A DNA stretch of 25,962 nt, taken from Stramenopiles sp. TOSAG23-6. Taxonomy: Eukaryota; Sar. How positions within the stretch are numbered: position 1 is the first letter of the stretch; each line of letters starts with the position of its first letter. Below, piece by piece: positions 17,868 to 25,962 of the stretch. A model generated the notes under the pieces. That model did not search any database. It saw nothing but the letters and a program-made list of their open reading frames with translations, and was not told where the DNA came from. A program made the position numbers and the translations under genes. Where the stretch lies: positions 1 to 25,962 of the forward strand of contig LT635990.1 in the NCBI GenBank assembly GCA_900128565.1, in the 5' to 3' direction.

Positions 17868-18212
17868 CTGAAGGTTATTACTAATTGATTGTTTTCAATA
17901 AAATAAAAGTAAGACTAAAAGGCGAAAAAGATTTTAAGTTATACATTCCTGTTGATGATGTCCCTGGAGTGGGAGATGATTAAATGATTTAGGATTTTTT
18001 TAGAATGATAAAACAATTACAAAAAATAATTCAAATTGAATTTTTATTCTTCCATAATTCGTTTTATTCTCCGAAAGCTAGCCCCAGGGTCAAAAAATGC
18101 GTCAAAAATGTACTTTTGAAACCCTAGTTTTGAACTTTCATCTTGATATCTAGTTTATTTTCAGCAGTAAACTTGAACAGTCAAAAACTCATTACTTGTT
18201 ATCGCTCTCAGC
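17868..18212. other. Intergenic stretch without a supported gene
   Basis: 345 AT-rich bases between the glycosidase-like remnant and the stop of gene H. All frames are broken by stops. I see no intron-family core and no RNA gene. Confidence 0.6.
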
Positions 18213-19001
18213 TTATTGACCTTTTGTCTCTTCTTGTATAGTATCATCCCCTGATCCAAGCAAGTATTGATCATAGAGTTCGTAGCATTCTTGCGGGCAA
18301 TTTTCAGTATACATCAAACCTGTACCGACGGCACCGGCACCACCGACGGCAAGTAACGCTTGATTATTCGACATACAATAAAGTGCACAAACCGCAACAA
18401 GTCCCAATGCACTATTTAGATATTCACCCTTATTCAACTCTTCAGCTCTCTCCCGTAAGAATCCACCGGCACGTGCAGTTGCTTCGTTTAAACTGCTTAT
18501 GACTCTGGCGCGTGTAGCGCGTTGCGCAGCTTCTGCGTCAGCAGCACGTCTCGTCTCTTCAGCAGCAGCAGCAGCAGCAGCAGCATCAACAGCAGCATTT
18601 CTCGTCTTCTCTTTCTCAACTTCTTGCTTGAGTTGAGCCAAGCCTCTTTTACGAAGACGCTCAATTTCCTGCATGACTTCAGCTTTCTCTTGCTTAAGTT
18701 TTTCTGGATCATAAGATTTTATTCTTTCATTTACGCGTACATCATGCATAAAACTGTCGCGCAAACCGTCGTTGTTGAGCTCTTGTTCAAAGGCAAGATC
18801 AAACTCTTCCTTTTGTTCCTGTACCGTTGGCAGAGGTCCAAGATAGCCATGGGACCACTTTCCGCTTTCTTCCAGATTCGTAATAGACCTTTTGAGCGCC
18901 TTCTGAATACATTTTTCACAACGAGTTTTTTTTAAAAAACCGAACATTCCATGTGTTTGCTGAAAACACACAGCGAAAAGAAGGAGTAGTATCTTATTCA
19001 T
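18213..19001 (-). CDS. Gene H: secreted/ER coiled-coil membrane protein
   Basis: 262 residues, no intron. A signal peptide lies at residues 1-18 (ILLLLFAVCFQQTHG), followed by a CEKC pair. Residues about 95-180 form a charged helix (KLKQEKAEVMQEIERLRKR) with an eight-residue Ala run coded by a GCA/GCT repeat. Next come SSLNEATARAGGFLRERAEEL and two hydrophobic stretches, about 201-214 and 215-231 (ALLAVGGAGAVGTGLMY). The C-terminus holds a CPQEC motif. The order of charged coiled coil, short helix around AGGFLRE, then membrane segment loosely recalls the N-terminal half of mitochondrial ATAD3, but there is no AAA domain and the N-terminus looks secretory, so I leave it unassigned. It faces gene I head to head. 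Confidence 0.75.
   Translation of the reverse strand: MNKILLLLFAVCFQQTHGMFGFLKKTRCEKCIQKALKRSITNLEESGKWSHGYLGPLPTVQEQKEEFDLAFEQELNNDGLRDSFMHDVRVNERIKSYDPEKLKQEKAEVMQEIERLRKRGLAQLKQEVEKEKTRNAAVDAAAAAAAAEETRRAADAEAAQRATRARVISSLNEATARAGGFLRERAEELNKGEYLNSALGLVAVCALYCMSNNQALLAVGGAGAVGTGLMYTENCPQECYELYDQYLLGSGDDTIQEETKGQ
18559..18585. repeat. Poly-Ala-coding trinucleotide repeat in gene H
   Basis: A run of (GCA)n on the plus strand, read as TGC/GCT codons for alanine on the minus strand, codes the Ala run in the coiled coil of gene H. Confidence 0.85.
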
Positions 19002-19331
19002 TGGAAGTGTTGAAAAAATAAATTGCCTTAACGATTAGGAAGTGAGGAACTGTTGAAGAATTTGCGGCTCTTTTTGCGAGGAACTCAACTCCAGGAACTG
19101 ACGCTGACTTTATATTACTACTATGTGGAATTTCACATATGGAATTTAGGAAATGGGGGGAACAAAACTGTTTTTGTAGGAGATTATCAAATTTTTCAAA
19201 TCGTCCGTTGAATTTTGAATAATTTTGAACTAAAGCTCGTCGTCGTCGATCCATGCATGTCGTATCCATTTTATATAGTGATTGACTTTCAAGTTTATAC
19301 AATTACATTACAACAATACTGAAAACAAAAG
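19002..19331. promoter_or_regulatory. Shared upstream region of divergent genes H and I
   Basis: 330 bp. A frame on the minus strand runs through much of it and into the start of gene H, but it has no family-like features and I take it as untranslated. TTATATAG near 19271 lies about 60 bp before the ATG of gene I and could be its TATA box. Confidence 0.35.
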
Positions 19332-20027
19332 ATGAAGCTTTTACAAATATCAACATTCGCTTTATCTATTTCTGGAACAGTTGGAGTTGGACACTTCGCC
19401 TACCCTAACTCTTCGCCGACTAAAAATATTTCTCCTCCTTTGAACGTTCCGACTCAAACTATTCGACCTCTGTCCAACGATGATGGTGATTTAATAATAG
19501 AGCCACGAGATTTTGAACAGGAACCAACAGAAAAATGGAACTTTATTCAACCAGAAGTAGTTCAAAAACAACGCGTTGCTCGTACTCTAGAAGAGACAAA
19601 AAAATGGAAACGACCAGAATATACAACTAATTTTGATGAGGAGACAGATCAACTCATGCCTGGCGTGTATAACGTCATCCATTCCGAATTCCGTGCTGAG
19701 TTACCAAATGAAAATGAAATATCGGATGGTCCGGCTACTTTATCTTCTGATATAATACCAGGATCTTTAGCAGACGATAGTGAGAATGATGAGAATGGCG
19801 TGAGTGTTATACCAGACGAGGGAAACTCGAATGATGCTGAAGATGATGAGGATAACGCAAATGATGATCAAGATTCTGATGATGAGGATAAAGGTGAAGA
19901 AGAAGAAACACCGAAAGATGAAGGAGACATTGAGGCAGGAGTGGCCAACACTGATGATGAAGCTGATGAAGATGATGAAGATCACACAAATGATGGAGAA
20001 GAATCCCCAAGATTCAGACACAAATGA
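19332..20027 (+). CDS. Gene I: secreted acidic low-complexity protein (possible 3' frameshift)
   Basis: 231 residues. A signal peptide lies at 1-20 (LLQISTFALSISGTVGVG). A Pro/Ser/Thr-rich segment is followed by a more ordered part around KWKRPEYTTNFDEETDQLMPGVYNVI (about 93-118). From about 140 the protein is dominated by Asp, Glu and Asn (DDEDNANDDQDSDDEDKGEEEE). Such tails often bind calcium or act as spacers, which is inference. The last residues (PRFRHK) are out of character. In the next frame the acidic repeat carries on for about 24 residues (QDSDTNDKEDSETPQDSD) to a TAG near 20079, so one base may be missing in the CCCC run at 20006-20009. No homologue is recognised. Confidence 0.72.
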   Translation: MKLLQISTFALSISGTVGVGHFAYPNSSPTKNISPPLNVPTQTIRPLSNDDGDLIIEPRDFEQEPTEKWNFIQPEVVQKQRVARTLEETKKWKRPEYTTNFDEETDQLMPGVYNVIHSEFRAELPNENEISDGPATLSSDIIPGSLADDSENDENGVSVIPDEGNSNDAEDDEDNANDDQDSDDEDKGEEEETPKDEGDIEAGVANTDDEADEDDEDHTNDGEESPRFRHK

Positions 20028-20104
20028 TAAAGAAGACTCGGAGACTCCACAAGATTCAGACAGAAGTCCAAATAGTTAGGGAATTATATTTTGATACAAA
20101 GAAG

Positions 20105-20269
20105 AAAAACAACATTTGATTTTGTTAGGTACAACATTTACTATGAAAACAAATAGAAATATTTGTACACAAAACTATATATTATTTTTTAATCGAATAA
20201 ATATATCAAAAAAAATCATTAGGTACAAAATTTCGTACGAAAAAAAAATGAATTTGAAAAATATTTCTT
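20105..20269 (-). repeat. Two decayed intron-family cores in the 3' flank of gene J
   Basis: On the minus strand TTCGTACGAAATTTTGTACC followed by CTAATGAT occurs just after the stop of gene J (20217-20240). A second, weaker core (TAAATGTTGTACCTAACAAAA) lies near 20122-20142. Neither has the full GTATG start and CCAAAATACAT end. They look like copies in the 3' UTR or the debris of an old terminal intron. Confidence 0.6.
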
Positions 20270-23200
20270 TTACGAATCATGAACATTTCTTATAGTAATG
20301 TCTCCTTTTAAAATATTTTGACCTCTAGATGAGATCAAGTGCCGAAGCAAAGGTCTGTAAAAATTTCCCCATAATTCGTGAGCTTTAAGAACTAAATTTC
20401 TAGTATCCTTTCTATGGGCTGAAATCTGTGCAATTCGAAAAAAAGCTTCCAAGAAATCATCAAATGTGATTTCATCAGATGCAGGTCTGTGGGGCTGCTC
20501 TATCAAGGGATTAATTTGTAGCATTCTTGACTGATTGAAACAAAGTCTGATAGTTTTCTCACTAAATCTTCCATTCGGACCAGACAAACCAACTTTGACT
20601 TTCCCACAACTTAATAGTGTATTGAAATCTACTTTTTGCTTTACCTTTTCACTTGTATTTTCTATTTCTACTTTTTGCTTTACCTTTTCACTTGTATTTT
20701 CTATTTCTATATCTACTTCATCCACTTGAGATTTGCCCTCTTCATCTTGGTTTACTTTACTATCAATATCTGAAGTGGATTGATTTAATTTTTCAATAGG
20801 GACATCTTTTGAATCGGTATTTGGTTGCGATGTAGTAGATGTACCGTGGTACATGCAATCCATTAAACCTGAAGCTTTCAAAAGATCTCTAAATGATTTA
20901 TACTTCATATTAAAATTTCTTGATAAGTCTGCATTCTTGTCGTCGGAATCAACATAAAACATAAATAATTGTTTCATGCTTTTAAGAAACTTGTTTGATA
21001 AATAAGCAGGTCCGGTTTTCATTATTTCCTCCTTTCTAAATACATTTCTTTCTAATGTCAATCCAAATGATAAAGCTTCTTTCTTTTTGGCTTCTAATGC
21101 ACTATTAAAGTTGAGTTTGAAAAACTTTTTCACTGCATCTGATGTCGATTTACAAAGCGACTTATTACCTCCACCTCTCCCACTACCATCCGAGTAATAC
21201 CTACATATAGCAAGCATTACAATACACGAAATAAACTCGTAACGAACAAGTCCGCGATCTGGATTTGCTTTCTCTCTCGCTTTTCGTTTTTGCACACTTT
21301 CATGCGTGATTTTATTACGTATTTTCTTATTGATGACCTTTGCATATTTATGAGCAATTAGACCGAATTCATCAGCATCTATACGGCCATTCATGTCTGT
21401 ATCAGCTTCCTTTACCAATGCTTCGATTTCTTCTTCTGTGCAAGTAAGTCCAAGATTCTGTAATGCCAATAACAACTCGTCAGGAGTAATATCCCCACTG
21501 TCATCTTTATCAAATATCTGAAATACCTTGTAGATCATTTCCTCGTCTTTTTTCTGTTGCAATTCTTCCGCACTTGGATTTGACTCTATATTAGCAAGCT
21601 GAAAAATAAGGTCTATGTCTTTCTTTTGTAAATATTTTTCATGTGACATTTTGAAAGAAGTTGCTACGTCTGAAAAGGGAATCCATGCAAGAACGCCACA
21701 CCCTTTTGACATTGAGCAAGTGTAATTAAATAATTCTACAATATCTTCATAATGATCCTTAATACATCGATATATCACTTTGGTGTCTGCTTTTGTCGTA
21801 TCTCGACCTAAAATTCGGACTGTATTTACATGATTCCAATCGATGCGAAAGGCTTCTCTATACGCTCTCGAAGAATCTAGAATATCTCGTGAATCGCAAT
21901 GTTTTAATCGAGGCTTAAAAGGATTTGATGATGAGTGAGAATCCAGAATACCAACTTTCAAATGCCCTAACCGTTTCAGAAATGCAAACATGTGATTTCC
22001 TCGAATTTCATCATCTTTTGAAAAAGAGTCATCATCGTTTTGTGTAAAATTTTCTGTGGCATCTTCATTGTGAACTCCAAATACTTCAACAGCTTCTTCC
22101 CATAAAAGTTTCTCACGTCCTTTCATCTCCATTAACCAATGCATGTCATGAAAAGTATCAATGATTTCTTCTTTTGTATTTTCTGTTTTAACATAAAATC
22201 CAAATCTTTTCAAGTAACTCTTCCACAAACCAAGATATGACAAATGTTCAGCTAACCATCGCCATACAGGCATTTTCTCCTTTGCTTGAGCTTCTGGAAG
22301 TGCATGAAAAAAATGTTTGGATTTCTTCCTACTCCATAGCCAGCCATTGTCATTATCATATTTATAATCCATTCGACGAACCTCATCTAAATTTTCTGAT
22401 GTATACATATCAGTTTTACGTACGATACTTTCAGTAGGGCTAGAGTTTGGTTTAGATTTTGGCTCTTTACCTTTACTTGAAGTACACCCCCTTTCCTCAA
22501 ACAAAAAGTTTACAATAGAAATTTGGGAATGTAAGGGACTTGCATTTAATCCTTTCTGTTTTGTAATTGACCCTCTTTCATGTGTTGCAATCCCAAATCT
22601 CAGAAGCTCTTCTAAATTCAAAGGTGGTAGTCCCGATATTCCCTCATCTAGAGCATTTGCTAATTCAGATTTTGTCATTTTAACTAAATCTCCAACTTTC
22701 AGTGAATTAGCGTGGACACATCCTTCACGGTTTCCAATTTCAGAGAGATTTTTATTATTACATTTCCAATCAGCATCGCCTTCAGTGACTGGATAAGTAA
22801 TTCGTGGCATGTGTTTGATTTCATACGACGTAAATGGTCTTAGATTACGTTTCGGTCGATGTGGTAACTTTTTTCCCTGGTTTGAAATTTTCATGATTGG
22901 GTATTTACATTTTGGATGAGGAAAGGTTCCTTTGCGGGTCGGTCTATATCGGCGCATAAACTTCGGATGTGATGTACCTTCCCAGCCCCAATGATCACGA
23001 ATTGCATAGATATAACGACCATCTGCACCGAGGTTATCTCCGTATGCATCGATGATCTCACATAAAGACCACCCAGGAATTTCCGGCGTTTTTTCAGTGG
23101 AATTATTTTTCTTCTTCTTCTTTGTGTCTTCCTTAACTTCCGGTTTTGGGAGACCTGCTGTAGCTAATTGCTCTTCTGTACAATTACATCGAACTTCAAC

Positions 23201-25894
23201 AAAATCACCTATTTGAAACTTTGGGCGCATGTTTGTGTTACCATTGACTTTCTGAAATGCCTTTCCAGCTAATGCACCTTCGATACATTTTACGTCAAAT
23301 AAGCCCAAATCCTGATTTTTTTGGATCTGCGTTTTTACAGGATGTACATTATTTATTTCTGCTACTGCCCAAATACGTTTTGCATAAGGCCCGACGGTTG
23401 AGTCTGGATTATCTATGAGGCATTCAACTACACCATCAACTACAAAATTTGAGTTACAAAGTTTCTTCCATATAATTTCTCGTTTTCTCTCTTCAGCGTT
23501 GAAATCTGCTTTCGCAATTCTTGTTTCTTCGTGATCTTCTATCAGATTTTCTAAATTATTACCTCCTTGATCTTTGGATACTTTGGTAAGATTGTATGGT
23601 GTTTTCGGCAGTTTATGTACAGGTGGAATAATCCCCCAATTGCACTTCTGATCTTCTGCAGCAACTTGTATCTTATCGAAAGCTTCATTATCTGACGATT
23701 GCCCATTAATATTACAACGTGGCTCGCCATTAACATTACAACGTGGTACTTTATATATATAATGAATTCGTTCATTTGGAATCATCGTTGGTGCGATAAG
23801 CGCTTGTGGACGTTTTTCTAGAGAAGATTTAAGCTCTTCAATTTCTTTTCTACGTTGTTTTCCTGTTGGGATTATACCAGTACATTGCTTATAGTATTTT
23901 TGAACCCTTGCGTTTTCTTTCTCTAACCTCATAGAACTATTATCGAGCATATAATACGAGAAAGGGTTCCATGTTGAAGAACGAAGTGACCCTTCTTTAA
24001 GCTTATCACATATATCCACTACTTTGGCGTGAAAAGTATTATTGTAGTTTTCACAAGGCTTTTTTGACACAGCAGATACGAGATCTCTCCCACCCTTATA
24101 ACGAATATATACCGCTGCTGCTAACAACGGAACTTGTATCCCAAAATTTTGAGTAGTACCAGATATATTTTGTTCATTTGCTACCCCAACTTCACCATAA
24201 GTAAAGTGAAGCGCGGTTTCGCCAGCAACATTTTGATGATTCACATGTGCTCCACTATCAATTAATAACTTAACAATTTCTAATACTGAACAATATGCTG
24301 GGCTTGGGTGACCTCGTCTCTTTTGCTTACTAATTTTTCCATTTTCCATGTTAATACTAGAACTAGAAGATGTACTACTAATGTCATCGGTTTGAATGCT
24401 TGAATTTTGACTTAATAATTTGTCAGGCACTTTTGTAAAATTTGGCGTCAAACCATTACTTGTAGGTTCATTCGGTGGTTCAAATTTGTTCCGTTTCTTT
24501 CGAACTTCGTGAAAACCCCATCGGCATGCATGTATTTTGGAAAAATATTTGAAAAATAAATCGTTAGGTACAAAATTTCGTACGAAGAAACAATTCATAC
24601 AAAAAAAAAAAAATAAAACATGCATGTATAAGTGGGGAGTTCATATCTGCATCAATTTCATTAGGATCACTGCCTCTATCCAACAAACGAACAACGCAAG
24701 CTGAATCTGAATTAGCCGCAGCTCTCGACAGAGCACGAGTATTGTTTACCCCCAAATTAAATGAAAGATAGTTTTGGAGTCTCAAATCTTCTTCGGCATG
24801 AATTTTGATCCAAATATTTTGTTTCCATTCAACTTCCGCGTCAGCTTTGCCAGCCTCAAAATCCTCCATCATTTCGACGAAATCTTTTGATACTTCGTTG
24901 GTACTTTCAAAATTAGACATACTGTTTATAGAAGTTGTGCTTTCTGTATTTTTTTCTACTTCCTCTCTATGACGATTTTTTTTCTCTTTTTCATATATAT
25001 CGTGAAAAAATATTTAAATTCCTTTTTTGTTAGATGAAAATTTTAATACGAAAAAACATTATTTTGAATTCAATATTGAAAATGTACATGCATCCTTTAC
25101 AACTTGTTTTCGCCGAGCCCATTCTATTTCGAAATCATTTCCACCTAATTTGGCAAAGCGTAACCAGCGACGATATTTCAAAATATGACGCCGGAATGTA
25201 TATTTTTGAATGATACTTGCGGAGTAGTTTTGCCGTTTTGCAAGTATTTCGTCAATTGAGATTTCTCCAGAGATTTGACTACGTAGTTGAATACATTCAT
25301 CCCACCCACGACTATCCCACATACGAACTCCTAATGTACGATCATTATTTAAACTAGGATTTTCTTTTATTTTATTCTTTTGGGTGTCTACCTCTTGGTT
25401 CTCACTATATGGTTTAGGCCTGTAATGAAATGTGTGATGACGCCACCCATCTGTAATGAAACAATCATTTAAAGTGTACCATTTTTTATCAAGAATGATT
25501 GGAGAAAATTGAGGTATATTTGGAAGATTTAAGAAGCGACAAGCTACCTTAAAATATTTCCTACGATCCACATGTAGTGATGATATAGAGAACTTGTCAT
25601 GAAATGGAGCAACAGTACCATCTCCTTCGACTATGACATCATTTCCAGTTAAATGCACGCAATGTAATCCTTTATTACCTTGGAAAGCTTTAGTTAAATG
25701 TTCAATATTTATTTTGCTACACCCAATTCCACAATGATCTAACTGAAGTACTTGCAATACTGTATTTTGAAGTAAGGCATTGGCTAACACAGGGATCGAT
25801 GACCAAGTTATCCACCCAGCATCAATTTCTCTTGTCGGTTTCGTAGTAGACACTTCATTCTCTACTGGAGAAGGATTTACATAAATGGTAGAGA
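20270..25894 (-). CDS. Gene J: very large LRR - IQ - ankyrin - EF-hand protein (5' end beyond window)
   Basis: Spliced as complement(20270..24525, 24620..24994, 25088..25894), at least 1,812 codons in one frame. Read N to C: an LRR-like segment (VLQVLQLDHCGIGCSKINIEHL, then GLHCVHLTGNDV; 25650-25800) of ribonuclease-inhibitor type; an IQ-like basic helix (IIQKYTFRRHILKYRRW); ankyrin repeats on both sides of intron 3 (VVRLLDRGSDPNEIDADMN, PLIHACRWGFHEV, then VLEIVKLLIDSGAHVNHQN and ETALHF); a central region with two GDxV blocks, the first GDFVEVRC, possibly tudor/agenet-like; two canonical EF-hand loops, DKDDSGDITPDE (21478-21513) and DTDMNGRIDADE (21368-21403), spaced as in calmodulin; and a C-terminal helical part with a 13-residue tandem repeat. 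This suggests a calcium-responsive scaffold, perhaps ciliary or cytoskeletal, by analogy only. The stop TAA is at 20270. Confidence 0.85.
20630..20707. repeat. 39-nt tandem repeat in the coding region of gene J
   Basis: Two identical 39-nt units (20630-20668, 20669-20707) encode the repeated residues EIENTSEKVKQKV twice. The identity at silent positions shows a recent duplication. Confidence 0.95.
23701..23746. repeat. 24-nt tandem repeat in the coding region of gene J
   Basis: The unit CATTAAYATTACAACGTGG occurs twice 24 nt apart and encodes PRCNVNGE followed by PRCNINGQ. It is a small in-frame duplication with one silent and one conservative difference. Confidence 0.85.
24526..24619 (-). 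repeat. Introner-type intron 3 of gene J, inside an 11-nt direct repeat
   Basis: 94 nt. ATACATGCATG stands at both junctions (upstream CTTATACATGCATG, downstream AAAATACATGCATGCC), so the cut can be placed as GT...GCAT (as listed) or four bases earlier as GC...ACAT. Every placement gives the same product, PLIHACRWGFHEV, which fits the ankyrin consensus. The nearest AG would delete CRWGFHE. Confidence 0.88.
24995..25087 (-). repeat. Introner-type intron 2 of gene J, GT-AT
   Basis: 93 nt. The exon ends GGATGCAT, the intron runs GTACATTTTC...TTTTTTCACGATATAT, and the next exon starts ATGAAAAAGAG. The core is worn (TTCGTATTAAAATTTTCATC) but CTAACAAA is kept. The nearest AG gives an immediate TAG at the junction. 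Confidence 0.82.
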
Positions 25895-25962
25895 ATGTAT
25901 TTTGGAGAAATATTCCAAAAAAAAAATGTTAGGTACAAAATTTCGTACGAAAAAAAATTGAA
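25895..25962 (-). repeat. Introner-type intron 1 of gene J (partial)
   Basis: The window starts inside it. It has TTCGTACGAAATTTTGTACC, CTAACATTT, and the tail GGAATATTTCTCCAAAATACAT, and the exon resumes TCTCTACC. The frame upstream is open from the junction. The 5' end is outside the window. Confidence 0.8.

Noticed and set aside
18213-19001. Assignment of gene H as ATAD3
   Set aside because: Only the loose order of charged helix and membrane segment is similar. The AAA domain is missing and the N-terminus looks like a signal peptide.
18994-19302. A 102-codon minus-strand frame upstream of gene H
   Set aside because: It has no family-like features, overlaps the start of gene H in another frame, and lies where the promoter and 5' UTR are expected.
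19767-20079. Three long overlapping frames in the acidic region of gene I
   Set aside because: They are shadows of GAT/GAA repeats. Only the last ~24 codons of one frame are kept, as evidence for a frameshift.
1-25962. CRISPR arrays, tRNA or rRNA genes, bacterial operons or insertion sequences
   Set aside because: I saw no spaced short repeats, no cloverleaf-like segments and no transposase frames. The recurrent repeat is intronic and dispersed.

Overview
The window is AT-rich, gene-dense nuclear DNA from a unicellular eukaryote. Several things show this: spliceosome-like introns with a GTATGT or GTACGT start and a CTAAC branch-point-like motif, standard-code reading frames, and eukaryotic families such as P2X, SARAF, RPP14, calmodulin-like EF-hands, ankyrin repeats and C2. 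I cannot name the lineage. Introners with terminal repeats and non-canonical ends have been described in the dinoflagellate parasite Amoebophrya and in the larvacean Fritillaria. Nothing here ties the window to either.

The dominant feature is a family of about 20 short introns, mostly 87-104 nt, that are copies of one another. Each begins GTATGTTTTA or GTACGTTTTC, then has a T-rich stretch, a near-palindromic core (TTCGTACGAAATTTTGTACC) running into CTAACGA, and a tail TTTGAAATATTTTTCCAAAATACAT. All lie in the sense orientation of their host gene. Joining the reading frames fixes 16 introns at both ends: 13 end in AT, 2 in AG and 1 in TT. In all 16 the last base of the intron equals the last base of the upstream exon. 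They look like introners, that is, mobile intron-generating elements, whose 3' splice site comes from the duplicated target base, which gives a mostly GT-AT intron set. This is the likely undescribed system.

Layout, left to right: gene A (-, secreted helical protein, five introns, runs off the left edge); gene B (+, unknown, three introns, the last damaged); gene C (-, long coiled coil, one GT-AG intron); gene D (+, unknown coiled coil, one GT-AG and one GT-AT intron); gene E (-, P2X receptor channel fused to a cytoplasmic C2 domain, three introns); gene F (+, membrane-anchored FkbM methyltransferase with a Pro/Gln/His tail); gene G (-, unknown secreted protein) only 26 nt behind RPP14 (-, RNase P/MRP subunit); SARAF (+, regulator of store-operated calcium entry); a 3' remnant or last exon of a secreted glycosidase-like protein (-); gene H (-, secreted or ER membrane coiled-coil protein); gene I (+, secreted acidic protein); gene J (-, very large LRR/IQ/ankyrin/EF-hand protein, runs off the right edge).

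Apart from the RPP14-gene G pair (and the remnant beside gene H), strands alternate strictly, so genes sit as head-to-head pairs with roughly 270-490 bp shared upstream regions and very short convergent gaps. Three or four products suggest calcium biology (P2X-C2, SARAF, EF-hand/IQ protein). The genes are otherwise functionally mixed, and I do not infer a pathway.
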